Assembly (NCBI GenBank): GCA_903930095.1
Contig: CAIYXE010000175.1
Span: 1 to 11,951, forward strand
Source: an uncultured Hyphomicrobiales bacterium
Lineage (GTDB): Bacteria; Pseudomonadota; Alphaproteobacteria; Rhizobiales; Aestuariivirgaceae
Length of the DNA: 11,951 nt
Reading direction: 5' to 3'
In this document: positions 1-8,224 of the stretch, one piece after another
Position numbering within the stretch: the first letter of the stretch is position 1
Layout: each line of letters starts with the position of its first letter
Made by a program: the position numbers and the translations under genes
Notes under the pieces: generated by a model
Databases searched by the model: none
Told to the model about the DNA's origin: nothing
Seen by the model: only the letters and a program-made list of their open reading frames with translations

Positions 1-1315
1 CCGCGAGCAAGGCGTCGCGCAATGCCTCGGACGTTGCGGCATAGGCCCCGCGCCTGTCGCTTGGCACACGCTCCCAAAGATTCGCCATCAGAGGACCTGC
101 GGCGTATAGGACATCCACCTTGGCCGCGTCCATGGGCTCCAGCAGTCCGGCATGAAGTTGCGGGCCCTGCTCGCCAAGTTCCAGCATGTCCCCCAGCACC
201 GCGATCCGCCGTCCGCCCCAGCCAGGCTGTGCTGCCCCGAGCAACGCGAGGGCTGCAGAAACCGAGGCGGGGTTGGCATTGTAGCTCTCGTCGATCAGCA
301 AAAGCTCGCCACCAGCGATACTTAGCTTCTGCTGCACGCCGCGGCCCTTGGCGGGCGCGGCCACGGCAAGCGCCAGCGCCGCGCGGGCAAGGTCAGCGCC
401 CGCAAGCTTCGCTGCCGCCAGCACGCAGAGGCTGTTCACCGCCATGTGCTCACCGGGAATTCCCAACTTGTAGATGACAGTTTCGCCAAAAATACGCGCC
501 GTCACGCAGCAGCAACCGGCGTGCAGCGCCACCTGCTCCATGCGCACGTCGGCCTCCGGATGCTTGCCGAAGGACACGATGCTGGTAATGCCCGCCGCCC
601 GCGCCGCCGCAGCCAGCCGCGCGAAATAGGGCGTATCGCGGCTGATCACGGCATGGCCGCCCGGCACCACGCCGGTGAAGATCTCCGCCTTGGCATCGGC
701 AATGCCGTCGAGCGAGGAAAAATTGCCGAGGTGGCTCGGCGCAATGGTGGTGATGATCGCCACATTGGGCTTCACCATGCCAACCAGCGGCGTGATTTCG
801 CCGGCATGGTTCATGCCGATCTCGAACACGCCGAAGGCGGTCTCGCGCGGCATGCGGGCGAGCGTCAGCGGCACGCCCCAGTGGTTGTTGAACGAGGCAG
901 CGGATGCATGCGTCGCGCCCGAGGCCTCAAGCGCTACCTTCAGCATCTCCTTGGTCGAGGTCTTGCCCACGCTGCCGGTCACGGCCACGATCTGCCCGCG
1001 GCAGCGCGCGCGCGCCGCAAGGCCCATGTTGACCAGGCCCTCCAGCGGATCATCCGCCACCTCGAGCACGGGTCCTGCCGCCGTCATCTCCGGCGTGACG
1101 CGGGAGACGACGCCAAGCCCGGCCCCGGCCTTCAGCGCGCTTGCCACGAAGTCATGCCCGTCGTGCCGGTTGCCCTTGATGGCGATGAAAATGTCGCCCG
1201 GCTTCACCGCGCGCGAGTCGATTGAAACGGCGGTGAGCGGCGCCCTCACCTCGCCGTGCAGACGTCCACCCGTGGCCTTCAGCAGTTCCTCAACCGTCCA
1301 CAAGGCCTCAGCCAT
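1..1315 (-). CDS. murF: UDP-N-acetylmuramoyl-tripeptide--D-alanyl-D-alanine ligase MurF (C-terminus cut by window edge)
   Basis: MurF is the cytoplasmic ATP-dependent ligase that adds D-Ala-D-Ala to UDP-MurNAc-tripeptide, completing the muropeptide precursor. I translated the minus strand by hand from ATG 1315; it stays open to base 1, giving 438 codons. The family usually has about 450-480 residues, so only the last few dozen are missing. Visible motifs are the ATP P-loop TGSVGKTS (residues 113-120), the block FNNHWGVPLTLARMP (about 142-156), EIGMNHAGEI (about 165-174) and the C-terminal domain signature DESYNANPASV (342-352). The start overlaps the 3' end of murE by 8 nt, which fits translational coupling. 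A run of three cysteines (268-270) sits where I would expect no conserved cysteine. Identification is firm. Confidence 0.96.
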   Translation of the reverse strand, partial: MAEALWTVEELLKATGGRLHGEVRAPLTAVSIDSRAVKPGDIFIAIKGNRHDGHDFVASALKAGAGLGVVSRVTPEMTAAGPVLEVADDPLEGLVNMGLAARARCRGQIVAVTGSVGKTSTKEMLKVALEASGATHASAASFNNHWGVPLTLARMPRETAFGVFEIGMNHAGEITPLVGMVKPNVAIITTIAPSHLGNFSSLDGIADAKAEIFTGVVPGGHAVISRDTPYFARLAAAARAAGITSIVSFGKHPEADVRMEQVALHAGCCCVTARIFGETVIYKLGIPGEHMAVNSLCVLAAAKLAGADLARAALALAVAAPAKGRGVQQKLSIAGGELLLIDESYNANPASVSAALALLGAAQPGWGGRRIAVLGDMLELGEQGPQLHAGLLEPMDAAKVDVLYAAGPLMANLWERVPSDRRGAYAATSEALRDALLA

Positions 1316-2765
1316 GGTATTCGTGTCCCTCAATTGCGGCCTTCACGGCCTCATGATCGCTAAAGGGCAGAACCTGCTGTCCGATCTTCTGCCCCTCTTC
1401 GTGGCCCTTGCCGGCCACCACCAGCACGTCGCCCGCCTCCAGCGCATCGATGGCCGCGCGGATCGCCGCGGCCCTGCTGCCGATCTCGATGGCGCCGGGT
1501 GCGGCCGCCATGATCGCGGCACGGATCGCGGAAGGATCCTCCGTACGCGGATTATCATCCGTCACATAGACCCTGTCGGCAAGCCGCGTTGCGATTTCGC
1601 CCATCAGCGGGCGCTTGGCCCGGTCGCGGTCGCCGCCGCAGCCGAAGACCACGTGCAGCCTGCCCCGCGCATAGGGCCGGAGGGAGGCCAGCGCATTCTC
1701 CAGCGCGTCCGGCTTGTGGGCATAGTCGACGAAGACCGCGGCCCCCGTCCTGGTCCGCCCGGCAAGTTCGAGCCTGCCCCTGGCGCCCTTCAGCGACTGC
1801 AGCGCATGCATCACGATCTTCTCGTCGCCGCCGGCCGCCAGCACCAGTCCCGCCGCGACCAGCGCGTTCGATACCTGGAAGTCACCGGCGAGCGGCAGAT
1901 CAATCTCATACCGGCGGCCCCTGACCTCGACGGCCAGGTGCTGCCCAGACGGCCCGCGCGTGACGCTCAGCAGGCGGATCGTTTCGCCCGACTGCCCCAC
2001 GCTCCACACATTGAGGCCGCGGGCGCGGGCGCGGCGCGCTGCCTCCTGCCCGCGCGGCGTATCGACGTTGATGACGGCCGCACTGCCCGGCATGAGCAGT
2101 TCCTCGAACAGGCGCATCTTGGCGTCGAAATAATCCGCAAGGCTCGCGTGATAATCGAGGTGGTCGTGCGAGAGATTGGTGAAACCCGCCGCGGCGATGC
2201 GCAGTCCGTCGAGGCGGCGCTGGTCCAGACCGTGGCTCGAGGCTTCGATGGCGAGATGCCCGACGTCCGCGGCTGAGAGCTTCGCGGCGATCTCCTGCAG
2301 CGTCATGGCGTCGGGCGTCGTGTGTTCGAGTGCCACCGTGCCGTCCGGCGAGACGACACCCACCGTGCCGAGGCTCGCGGCGCGGAAGCCCATCGCCGTC
2401 CAGATCTCGCGCACGAAGGTCGCCACCGATGTCTTGCCGCTGGTTCCGGTCACGGCCACCACAATGTCCGGCTGCGCGCCGTGGAAGCGCGCGGCCATGC
2501 GCGCATACAGCCGGCGCGGGTCGTCCGCCGTGATGAGCGGCACACCCGCTGCCTCGGCGTTTCCGGCCGCCACAACGGCCACCGCGCCCTTTGCGATGGC
2601 CTGCGGAATGAAATTGCGGCCGTCGGCGGCCGTTCCCGGCAGCGCCACGAAAACGGAGCCCGGCACAACAGCGCGGCTGTCGGCGGTGAGATGCGCCACG
2701 GCAAGGCCTTCCGCCCCCGGCGGAACCGGAGCTTCTCCTGCTATCAGCTGGCCGAGTGTCCTCAC
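1308..2765 (-). CDS. murE: UDP-N-acetylmuramoyl-L-alanyl-D-glutamate--2,6-diaminopimelate ligase MurE
   Basis: MurE is the cytoplasmic ligase that adds the third stem-peptide residue to UDP-MurNAc-L-Ala-D-Glu. The product is 485 residues, normal for the family. It shows the P-loop GTSGKTS (107-113), the block [17 protein letters not shown] (200-216), whose final lysine fits the carbamylated lysine of Mur ligases, and DNPRTEDP (404-411). DNPR is the motif known to select meso-diaminopimelate over lysine, so a Gram-negative DAP-type wall is inferred. KGHE follows at 453-456. I chose GTG 2765, 7 nt after the ftsI stop, rather than the longer open frame reaching 2864: the extra 33 residues are low-complexity Arg/Ser/Pro and would overlap ftsI, while homology-like sequence begins at RTLGQLI. 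The 3' end overlaps murF by 8 nt. Confidence 0.96.
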   Translation of the reverse strand: MRTLGQLIAGEAPVPPGAEGLAVAHLTADSRAVVPGSVFVALPGTAADGRNFIPQAIAKGAVAVVAAGNAEAAGVPLITADDPRRLYARMAARFHGAQPDIVVAVTGTSGKTSVATFVREIWTAMGFRAASLGTVGVVSPDGTVALEHTTPDAMTLQEIAAKLSAADVGHLAIEASSHGLDQRRLDGLRIAAAGFTNLSHDHLDYHASLADYFDAKMRLFEELLMPGSAAVINVDTPRGQEAARRARARGLNVWSVGQSGETIRLLSVTRGPSGQHLAVEVRGRRYEIDLPLAGDFQVSNALVAAGLVLAAGGDEKIVMHALQSLKGARGRLELAGRTRTGAAVFVDYAHKPDALENALASLRPYARGRLHVVFGCGGDRDRAKRPLMGEIATRLADRVYVTDDNPRTEDPSAIRAAIMAAAPGAIEIGSRAAAIRAAIDALEAGDVLVVAGKGHEEGQKIGQQVLPFSDHEAVKAAIEGHEYHG

Positions 2766-2772
2766 CTGCGCC

Positions 2773-4479
2773 TCAGTTCCCCTTCTTGGCCTGGGCCTCG
2801 AGCTTGGCGAGCTTGTCGAGGTCTTCGGGTGTGAAAACGGGCGCCACGCCCAGCATTGGCGCAATGCGTTCGATGATCAGCCCCGCCGTCGGCACGGCAT
2901 TCCAGCCCGAGGTGGCAAAGCCGAAGGTCTCGGGCGTCGCCTTGGGCTCGTCCAGCATCACCAGGATCAGGTAGCGCGGCTGGTCCATGGGAAAAGCGCC
3001 GATGAAGGAGGCAAGCCGCTTGTCCTTGGAATAGCGCCCGTTCACCACCTTCTCGGCGGTGCCCGTCTTGCCGCCCACGCGGTAGCCGATGACGTCGGCC
3101 TTGGACGCGGAACCCTCAATCCCGTTCAGGCGGAACAGGTAGCGCATCTTCTCGCTGGTATCCGGCTTGACGATCGTCTTCGCCATGGCCATCGCCTCTT
3201 TCCCGCTGCGCTTCAGCAGGGTGGGCGTCATCATGTGTCCCCCGTTCAGCAATCCGGCAACAACGGCTGCACCCTGCAGAGGCTGGACGGCGAAACCGTG
3301 GCCGAAAGCTGCCGTCGCCGTGGCAAGCCTGCTCCAGCGCTTCGGCAGCAAGGGCCTGGCACTTTCGGGCAATTCGGTCTGCAGACGGTCGAACAGCCCA
3401 ACCCGCTTGAGGAATTCCTGGTGGCGCTCCAGCCCGACGTCGAGCGCCATCTTGGCGGTGCCGATGTTGGAGGAGTGGGTGAACACTTCCGGCACGCTCA
3501 GCACCCGGCGCTGGGCGTGGAAGTCGTTGATGCGGGCACTGCCGATCACCAGCGGGAAGCGCGCGTCATAGAGGCTGTCGAGATCGGCCACGCCGTAGTC
3601 GAAGGTCATCGCGAAGGTCACCGCCTTGATGACGGAGCCGAGCTCATAGACGCCGCTCGTCATCCGGTTCTGCTGGTCCTTCGTGAAGTTCTTGTTCTCC
3701 TGGTTCGGGTTGAAATCCGGGAGAGACACGAGCGAGAGCACCTCACCCGTGGTGATGTCCATCACGATGCCGCCGCCGCCGATGGCGCTGAACTTGGTGA
3801 TGGCCTTGGAGATCTCGTCGATCATCGCCGCCTGCACGCGGATGTCGATCGACATCTGCGCGGGCTGTGTGCGCCCCTCGGCGGGCTGGGCCAGTGATGC
3901 GGTATAGAGCGCGCCCTGCCCGTCCAGGAACTTCTCGATGCCGGCGATGCCCTTCGTGTCGAGGTCGACATAGCCCACCACATGGGAGCCGAGGCGGCCC
4001 TGCGGGTAGACGCGGCGGCGCTCGTTCACATAGCTGACGCCGGGAATGCCGAGATTATAGACGGCATCGCGCTCCTCCGGCGAAACCTGCCGCTTCAGCC
4101 AGGCGAAGCGCTTGGAGGTGGTGAGCTTGCGGCGCAGCTCCTTGGCGTCGAGATCGGGCACCGTGGCGGTGAGCAACTCGATCGCCTCGTCGATGTCGAT
4201 GATCTTGGAAGGATCGGCATAGAGCGAGGCCACGGCCACGTCGGTGGCCAGCAGCACGCCGTTCCTGTCGATGATGTCCGGGCGCGGCAGCCGGTCCTCG
4301 AGGTCCACGCGCTGCGGCCCGGGGTCAGCGCCGGGAAACAGCGTGAGCCGCGTGAGCTGCCCCGCAATCGCCAGGAAGGCGATGCCGAAGCAGATGGCGA
4401 TGAGGCGGATGCGGTTCTGCCCGGCGAGGCGGCGGGGCGCCTCGTCCTCCGGCAGGCGGTCTGTGGCGGGCTCTGTCAT
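2773..4479 (-). CDS. ftsI: Septal peptidoglycan D,D-transpeptidase FtsI (penicillin-binding protein 3)
   Basis: FtsI is the class B penicillin-binding protein that cross-links septal peptidoglycan with FtsW in the divisome, at the periplasmic face of the inner membrane. The 568-residue product has a short cytoplasmic tail rich in charged residues, a single membrane anchor at about 23-41 ([18 protein letters not shown]), a PBP dimerisation domain (about 60-200) and a C-terminal transpeptidase domain. All three catalytic motifs are present: SVIK (282-285, nucleophile Ser282), SSN (336-338) and KTGT (471-474). The C-terminal tail after about 550 is charged and probably unstructured. The ATG overlaps the ftsL stop as ATGA (4 nt), and murE starts 7 nt after its stop, so it lies within one operon. 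It has no PASTA domains. Confidence 0.97.
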   Translation of the reverse strand: MTEPATDRLPEDEAPRRLAGQNRIRLIAICFGIAFLAIAGQLTRLTLFPGADPGPQRVDLEDRLPRPDIIDRNGVLLATDVAVASLYADPSKIIDIDEAIELLTATVPDLDAKELRRKLTTSKRFAWLKRQVSPEERDAVYNLGIPGVSYVNERRRVYPQGRLGSHVVGYVDLDTKGIAGIEKFLDGQGALYTASLAQPAEGRTQPAQMSIDIRVQAAMIDEISKAITKFSAIGGGGIVMDITTGEVLSLVSLPDFNPNQENKNFTKDQQNRMTSGVYELGSVIKAVTFAMTFDYGVADLDSLYDARFPLVIGSARINDFHAQRRVLSVPEVFTHSSNIGTAKMALDVGLERHQEFLKRVGLFDRLQTELPESARPLLPKRWSRLATATAAFGHGFAVQPLQGAAVVAGLLNGGHMMTPTLLKRSGKEAMAMAKTIVKPDTSEKMRYLFRLNGIEGSASKADVIGYRVGGKTGTAEKVVNGRYSKDKRLASFIGAFPMDQPRYLILVMLDEPKATPETFGFATSGWNAVPTAGLIIERIAPMLGVAPVFTPEDLDKLAKLEAQAKKGN

Positions 4480-4832
4480 TGCACCTGCATCTTGTCGATG
4501 ATGGCGCCGATCGGGTCGGAGCCTTCAGCTTCGAGCTTGATCACGGGTTCGGCCGGCACCTTGCTTCCGATCTCCTCGAGCGTCACGATCTGCTTGGCCT
4601 TGAGGGTGGAAAGGCCGAGATGCTGTTCGGCCAGCGCGCGCAGACGGTCGGGCCTGGTCAGGCTCGACCACTCGGCGTTGAGGAGCCGCATGTTCTCCGT
4701 CTCCTCAGCTATTCCGCGCTCGTGTTTCCTGATCTCGCGCTCCAGCCCGCGCGTCTCGTGCTCCAGCGAATAGAGCACGAAGCCGGAGGCCAGCAGCGTC
4801 ACGACCAGAATGAAGTTGAGGAACTTGTGCAT
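4476..4832 (-). CDS. ftsL: Cell division protein FtsL-like bitopic membrane protein
   Basis: FtsL is a small bitopic divisome protein that bridges FtsB/FtsQ to FtsW and FtsI at the septum. The product is 118 residues. It has an N-terminal membrane segment (about 5-22, FLNFILVVTLLASGFVLY), then a charged heptad-like helix likely to form a coiled coil (about 24-58), then the conserved-looking stretch SLTRPDRLRALAEQHLGL (57-74), which resembles the C-terminal part of FtsL. The tail (about 85-118) is acidic and unremarkable. The primary sequence of this family is poorly conserved, so the call rests on topology, size and the position between rsmH and ftsI. Its ATG overlaps the rsmH stop by one base (TGATG), and its stop overlaps ftsI by 4 nt. 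Confidence 0.9.
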   Translation of the reverse strand: MHKFLNFILVVTLLASGFVLYSLEHETRGLEREIRKHERGIAEETENMRLLNAEWSSLTRPDRLRALAEQHLGLSTLKAKQIVTLEEIGSKVPAEPVIKLEAEGSDPIGAIIDKMQVQ

Positions 4833-5836
4833 CAGTGGCGGGTCCCGTGCGGAAGCCTCAGGCCGATCTCATCCGCGATCACCAGCATGGGTGCCGCCGC
4901 GGTGCGGATTCCGGCGCGCAGCTTGGCCGAGCGCGCACGCGGGTTCCGCGCGGCCTCCTCGCTGCTCGCGGGTATGTGGCCCTTGAACGGCAGCTCGAAG
5001 GAGGGAGCCTCGCTCTCCGCAACACCCGGCAGATGGCGCGAGCCCGAAGGCAGCTTGCCGCCGCGGGAGGCGAAGAAGCGCTTCACGATCCTGTCCTCGA
5101 GGGAATGGAAGGTCACCACCACCAGGCGGCCGCCTTCGCGCAGCATGCGTTCAGCCGCATGGAGCGCGTCGACAAGCTCGTCGAGCTCGCCATTCACGTG
5201 GATGCGCAGCGCCTGGAAGGTGCGGGTGGCGGGATGGATCTTGTCCGGCCGCGGGCGGCCGGTGGCGCGCTCGATGGCCTTCACCAGCGCCAGCGTCGTG
5301 GTGATCGGCGCCTCTGTGCGCGCGGCCACGATGGCCCTTGCGATGGCGCGGGCCCTCGGCTCCTCGCCAAAGACGTAGATGATGTTGGCCAGCGTCTCCT
5401 GCGGCAGCGTGTTCACCGCATCCGCGGCTGAGGGGCCCTGCTGCGCCATGCGCATGTCGAGCGGCCCGTCGCGCAGGAAGGAAAAGCCACGTGCCGCCTC
5501 GTCGATCTGCATGGACGAGACGCCGATGTCGAGCACCACGCCGTCGATGGCGGCCTCTCCGGCGAGAGCCTCCATGTCGGCAAAGCGCCCCTCGCGCAGC
5601 GTGAGCCGGCCGCCAGAGGCCTCAACCATTGCCTGCCCGCCGCGGATCGCCGCCGGGTCGCGGTCGATGGCGATGACGCGCGTGCCCGCGGCATCGAGAA
5701 TGGCGCGCGAATAGCCACCGGCGCCAAACGTTCCGTCCACATAGGTGCAGCCGTCGCGCGGCTGAAGTGCATCCAGCACTTCGGCCAGCATCACGGGCAC
5801 GTGGGCTGAGGCATTTACGGGTTGGGCGGCGGCCAT
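4832..5836 (-). CDS. rsmH: 16S rRNA (cytosine(1402)-N(4))-methyltransferase RsmH (MraW)
   Basis: RsmH uses S-adenosylmethionine to methylate N4 of C1402 in the ribosomal decoding site, and is by tradition encoded at the head of the dcw cluster. The 334-residue product shows the N-terminal HVPVML (12-17), SAM-binding motif [12 protein letters not shown] (33-43), AIDRDP (56-61), [10 protein letters not shown] (103-112) followed by [12 protein letters not shown] (117-130), [18 protein letters not shown] (201-218) and [15 protein letters not shown] (241-255). I chose ATG 5836 over an in-frame TTG at 5863. The TTG lies 4 nt from the base of a strong inverted repeat and adds nine residues without family resemblance. 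Neither start has a clear Shine-Dalgarno sequence. The stop overlaps the ftsL ATG by one base. No mraZ lies upstream; rnpB does. Confidence 0.96.
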   Translation of the reverse strand: MAAAQPVNASAHVPVMLAEVLDALQPRDGCTYVDGTFGAGGYSRAILDAAGTRVIAIDRDPAAIRGGQAMVEASGGRLTLREGRFADMEALAGEAAIDGVVLDIGVSSMQIDEAARGFSFLRDGPLDMRMAQQGPSAADAVNTLPQETLANIIYVFGEEPRARAIARAIVAARTEAPITTTLALVKAIERATGRPRPDKIHPATRTFQALRIHVNGELDELVDALHAAERMLREGGRLVVVTFHSLEDRIVKRFFASRGGKLPSGSRHLPGVAESEAPSFELPFKGHIPASSEEAARNPRARSAKLRAGIRTAAAPMLVIADEIGLRLPHGTRH

Positions 5837-5866
5837 CCGGAGACCAAAAGACAGGGTGAACAAGGC

Positions 5867-5905
5867 GTTAAGCGACAGGCTGACATTGCCCGCAGCCTGC
5901 TTAAC
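5867..5905. terminator. Imperfect 13-bp hairpin between rnpB and rsmH (terminator or leader element)
   Basis: Read on the minus strand, the arms are GTTAAGCAGGCTG and CAGCCT-GTC-GCTTAAC around a 10-nt loop. This gives 13 paired bases with a 3-nt bulge. It starts about 30 nt after the RNase P RNA 3' end and ends about 30 nt before the rsmH ATG, so it could stop rnpB transcription. It has no real U-tract on either side (the downstream minus-strand bases are GCCTTGTTC), so it is not a classical intrinsic terminator. An operator or leader structure for the dcw operon is an alternative. The structure is seen directly; the role is inference. Confidence 0.45.
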
Positions 5906-5928
5906 AATTGGTTTCGATTTCGATTCAA
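5900..5928 (-). promoter_or_regulatory. Weak candidate promoter for the rsmH-murF operon
   Basis: On the minus strand, a -35-like TTGAAT (5928-5923) is followed after 17 nt by GTTAAG (5905-5900), a poor -10 match. It lies in the only non-coding stretch upstream of rsmH, after the rnpB 3' end. The -10 would fall in the first arm of the hairpin. The operon may instead be fed by read-through from rnpB. Support is weak. Confidence 0.22.
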
Positions 5929-5936
5929 CGGGGGAT

Positions 5937-6340
5937 TATGCCAGCCGGCCTGTAAGCCGGGTTCTGTCCCTGCAGGTTGCCCCGCATTGGATGACCATTC
6001 ATCTGGAACGCCCGTCGCCGGACGCTTCACGCAACCTACCCGAGTGGCTGGGCTGGAAACAACCCTGACCCTCCTTGCGGAAGGCCGCGCCACCCCTATT
6101 CGGTCTTGCTCCCGGTGGGGTTTGCCATGCCAGCCTCATTGCTGAGGCCGCGGTGCGCTCTTGCCGCACCATTTCACCCTTGCGTCAGGCCGAAGCCCGG
6201 TTCCGCGGTATCATTTCTGTGGCACTTTCCCTGGGGTCGCCCCCGCCGGGCGTTACCCGGCACCGTATTTCCATGGAGCCCGGACTTTCCTCCCCCGCAC
6301 CCTTTCGGGCGTAGCGGCAGCGGTCATCCAGCCAGCTGGC
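5937..6340 (-). ncRNA. rnpB: RNase P RNA (type A, M1 RNA-like)
   Basis: This is the catalytic RNA of RNase P, which with RnpA protein removes 5' leaders from pre-tRNAs. The minus strand carries the diagnostic 5' block GAGGAAAGTCCGGGCTCC (6292-6275) and the 3' block ACAGAACCCGGCTTACAGG (about 6967 minus 1000, that is 5967-5949), the two strands around helix P4. It also has the central GGTGCGGCAAGAGCGCACC (about 6170-6152) and GGGAGCAAGACCGAATAGGGG (about 6115-6095). The ends are fixed by helix P1: GCCAGCTGGC (6340-6331) pairs with GCCGGCTGGC (5949-5940) over 10 bp with one G-U pair. About 403 nt is normal for a proteobacterial type A RNA. The exact 3' end may differ by a few bases. Short open frames within this stretch are not genes. 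Confidence 0.96.
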
Positions 6341-6406
6341 AGGGGTGAGGTAGGCGCTTGAGAGCAGATTGGCAATGAGCTTGTTGCCATGCCAGCCCTC
6401 ACCCCT
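6341..6406. repeat. 10-bp perfect inverted repeat flanking the rnpB promoter
   Basis: AGGGGTGAGG (6341-6350) is the exact reverse complement of CCTCACCCCT (6397-6406), with 46 nt between. A nested dyad, GGCAA (6371-6375) and TTGCC (6384-6388), lies inside it. The right arm contains the stop codon of the amidohydrolase gene, and the left arm overlaps the rnpB -10. It could fold at the end of the amidohydrolase transcript or be coincidental. Confidence 0.4.
6347..6375 (-). promoter_or_regulatory. Candidate sigma70-type promoter of rnpB
   Basis: On the minus strand, TTGCCA (6375-6370) and TACCTC (6352-6347) are separated by exactly 17 nt. A start about 6-7 nt beyond the -10 falls at about base 6340, which is the first base of helix P1 in the RNase P RNA. 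The agreement of an independently predicted 5' end with this promoter is the main support. The -10 is a weak match (TAnnnC). Confidence 0.55.
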
Positions 6407-8063
6407 CGAACACCACCCGCCCATCACACACCGTCATCCGCGGCATGATCCCCTTGAAGTGCGCCGGGTCCGCTGCCTCGAGGTCTACCGGCAGCACGCA
6501 GAGATCGGCCAGCATGCCCTCGCGCAGCACGCCTGTCTTCTGCTCCATGAATCCCGCATAGGCGCCATCCGCCGTATAGGAGCGAAGCGACTGGCTCAGG
6601 CTCTGGCGGTTGTCGGGCATCGCATCGTTCCAGCGGCCCCGCGTCATGGCGGACTGGATCGACCACAAGGGGTCGATGTCGGAGACCGGCCAGTCGGTGC
6701 CGAAGACCAGTCTCGCGCCCGCCTCGCGCAGCGCCTTCCAGGCAAAGGCATATTGCCAGCGCGCCTCGCCGAGCCTGGAGAGATAGGGTTCGAGCGGCAG
6801 ACCGTGGCAACCCGGCGGATGCGGCGGCTGCATGGAGGCGATGACGCCCAGTTCCGCAAAGCGCGCAATGTCGTCAGGGTGGATCAGCTCGATATGCTCC
6901 ACCCGGTGGCGCGAGTCGCGCCGGCCATTGGCCCGCAAGGCCGCCTCATAGCCGTCGAGCACGATCCGGACCGCCCCGTCGCCGATGGCGTGGACGGCGA
7001 TCTGAAGCCCGCGCCGGTCCGCCTCCACCGCGATCTCGGCAAAGCGGGCGGGCGAGAACAGGGGCTCGCCCTTCCAGCCCGGCCGGTCGGCATAGTCGTC
7101 GAGCAGCACCGCCGTACCGGAATCGGTGACGCCATCCACGAACAGCTTCACGAAACCCGAAGACAGCATGTCGGAGCCATAGCGCGCCGCCATCCGGCTC
7201 GCCTTCTCCAGCATGGCGATGTCCATGAAGTTCTTGAAGTGAAAGGGCACCCTCACGCGTGCGGTCAGCTCGCCACGCCTGTGCAATTCTTCAAGAAGTT
7301 CAAGTGTATAGACGTTTCCGTCCATGTTCTGGATGAAGGTGATGCCGTGCCGCGCGGCGTGCGCCAGCCCTTCCCGCATCATGGCGAGGTCGCTCTCGAA
7401 CTCCGCCTTCTCCGGATAGGGCTCAGGCTCCCCGCCGGTCATCAGCCCCAGCCTGTCCCGCATGCCCTTGCGCGACAGCGCCCGCACCGGGTTGAAGGCC
7501 TCGCCCTCGCGCAGCTCGCCCAGGGCCAGGCCGTCGGGCCCCATCACGATCTCATTGCCAGGCCCCAGTTCGCGGCCTCTGAGCAGCCCCGCCTTCTCGA
7601 GCGCCACCGTATTGGCCCAGGCCGTGTGATGGTCCGGCGAGAAGAGGAGGATCGGCCGGTCCTTCAGGATCCGGTCGAGGTGGTGGCGGGTGAGCGGCTC
7701 GTCCTCGCCGATGATCACATAGTCCGCCTGCTCGCCCACGATCAGGTCGTCGCCGGGGTGGGCGCGGACATAGGCCTCGGTGCGCGCCTGAAGTTCCGCA
7801 AAGCCCCGCGTGCCAAAGAGCTGAAGGTGGCTGAGCTCCGCCGCCCCGGCGAAGAGATGCATGTGCCCCTCGACGAAGCCGGGGATGACGCTCGCGCCGC
7901 CCGCATCCACCACGCGGGTCATGGGCCCAACCTCAGCCATCACATCAGCATGAGTCCCTAACCGCATGATTCGATTCCCGGAAACGGCAATGGCCTCAGC
8001 CCGTGGCCGGGCCTCATCCATGGTGAGGATGCGGGCATTGGTGATGATGAGTGAGGCGGCCAT
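6399..8063 (-). CDS. YtcJ-type metal-dependent amidohydrolase (amidohydrolase 3 family)
   Basis: This is a predicted cytoplasmic TIM-barrel hydrolase of the COG1574/YtcJ group, which acts on amide or related bonds; the substrate cannot be read from sequence. The product is 554 residues, typical of the family. It starts with the small beta domain LIITNARILTMD (5-16), then PGFVEGHMHL (61-70) with metal ligands His67 and His69. It continues with FVKLFVDGV (304-312, candidate bridging Lys306), AVHAIGDGAV (356-365, His358), HRVEHIELI (386-394, His390) and the C-terminal FGTDWPV (454-460, catalytic-type Asp457). All expected metal positions are present, so it should be active. There is no signal peptide. 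I chose ATG 8063, with GGAG 12 nt upstream, over an in-frame TTG at 8075 that would abut that GGAG. It is divergent from the next gene. Confidence 0.9.
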   Translation of the reverse strand: MAASLIITNARILTMDEARPRAEAIAVSGNRIMRLGTHADVMAEVGPMTRVVDAGGASVIPGFVEGHMHLFAGAAELSHLQLFGTRGFAELQARTEAYVRAHPGDDLIVGEQADYVIIGEDEPLTRHHLDRILKDRPILLFSPDHHTAWANTVALEKAGLLRGRELGPGNEIVMGPDGLALGELREGEAFNPVRALSRKGMRDRLGLMTGGEPEPYPEKAEFESDLAMMREGLAHAARHGITFIQNMDGNVYTLELLEELHRRGELTARVRVPFHFKNFMDIAMLEKASRMAARYGSDMLSSGFVKLFVDGVTDSGTAVLLDDYADRPGWKGEPLFSPARFAEIAVEADRRGLQIAVHAIGDGAVRIVLDGYEAALRANGRRDSRHRVEHIELIHPDDIARFAELGVIASMQPPHPPGCHGLPLEPYLSRLGEARWQYAFAWKALREAGARLVFGTDWPVSDIDPLWSIQSAMTRGRWNDAMPDNRQSLSQSLRSYTADGAYAGFMEQKTGVLREGMLADLCVLPVDLEAADPAHFKGIMPRMTVCDGRVVFEG

Positions 8064-8157
8064 GCGATCAATCAACTCCGGTTGAATCGGTGTGCGAGAC
8101 TATGCGGCGAAGTCCATGTGCAGCAACGGTTTTTAGCATCAAGACGGAGCACCACGC

Positions 8158-8163
8158 GATAAT
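8158..8163 (+). promoter_or_regulatory. Candidate -10 box for the small exported protein gene
   Basis: GATAAT (5 of 6 matches to TATAAT) lies in the 161-nt divergent intergenic stretch, about 60 nt before the ATG at 8225. The best -35-like hexamer, TTAGCA, is 19 nt upstream, longer than ideal. On the opposite strand, TTGCTG and CATAGT with 16-nt spacing could serve the amidohydrolase. Both are weak; nothing else is recognisable in this interval. Confidence 0.27.
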
Positions 8164-8224
8164 GCCACTTTCCCCGTCTGGGAAGAGCCGATAGAAAGGC
8201 GGTCCAACCTCAGGTTCCCCGACC

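Noticed and set aside
675..2276. 533-codon plus-strand open frame opposite murF and murE
   Set aside because: It is an antisense shadow in GC-rich DNA. The minus strand carries unmistakable MurF and MurE motifs over the same span, and this translation is low-complexity Arg/Ala/Pro with no family resemblance.
2176..3897. 573-codon plus-strand open frame opposite murE and ftsI
   Set aside because: Longer than many real genes, but it lies wholly antisense to MurE and FtsI catalytic motifs, with no recognisable domain and shadow-like composition.
5837..5863. TTG 5863 as the rsmH start (343 residues)
   Set aside because: It lies 4 nt from the base of the inverted repeat, has no Shine-Dalgarno sequence and adds residues not typical of the family; ATG 5836 is preferred.
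5815..6427. Several 60-110 codon open frames across rnpB on both strands
   Set aside because: The stretch is RNase P RNA with P1 and P4 elements in place; these frames translate structured RNA.
6369..7961. 530-codon plus-strand open frame opposite the amidohydrolase
   Set aside because: His/Arg/Gly-rich shadow of the minus-strand amidohydrolase, which has all its metal ligands intact.
8170..8184. TTCCC-CGTCT-GGGAA dyad in the divergent intergenic region
   Set aside because: A 5-bp stem in GC-rich DNA is expected by chance, and it has no clear relation to a promoter element.
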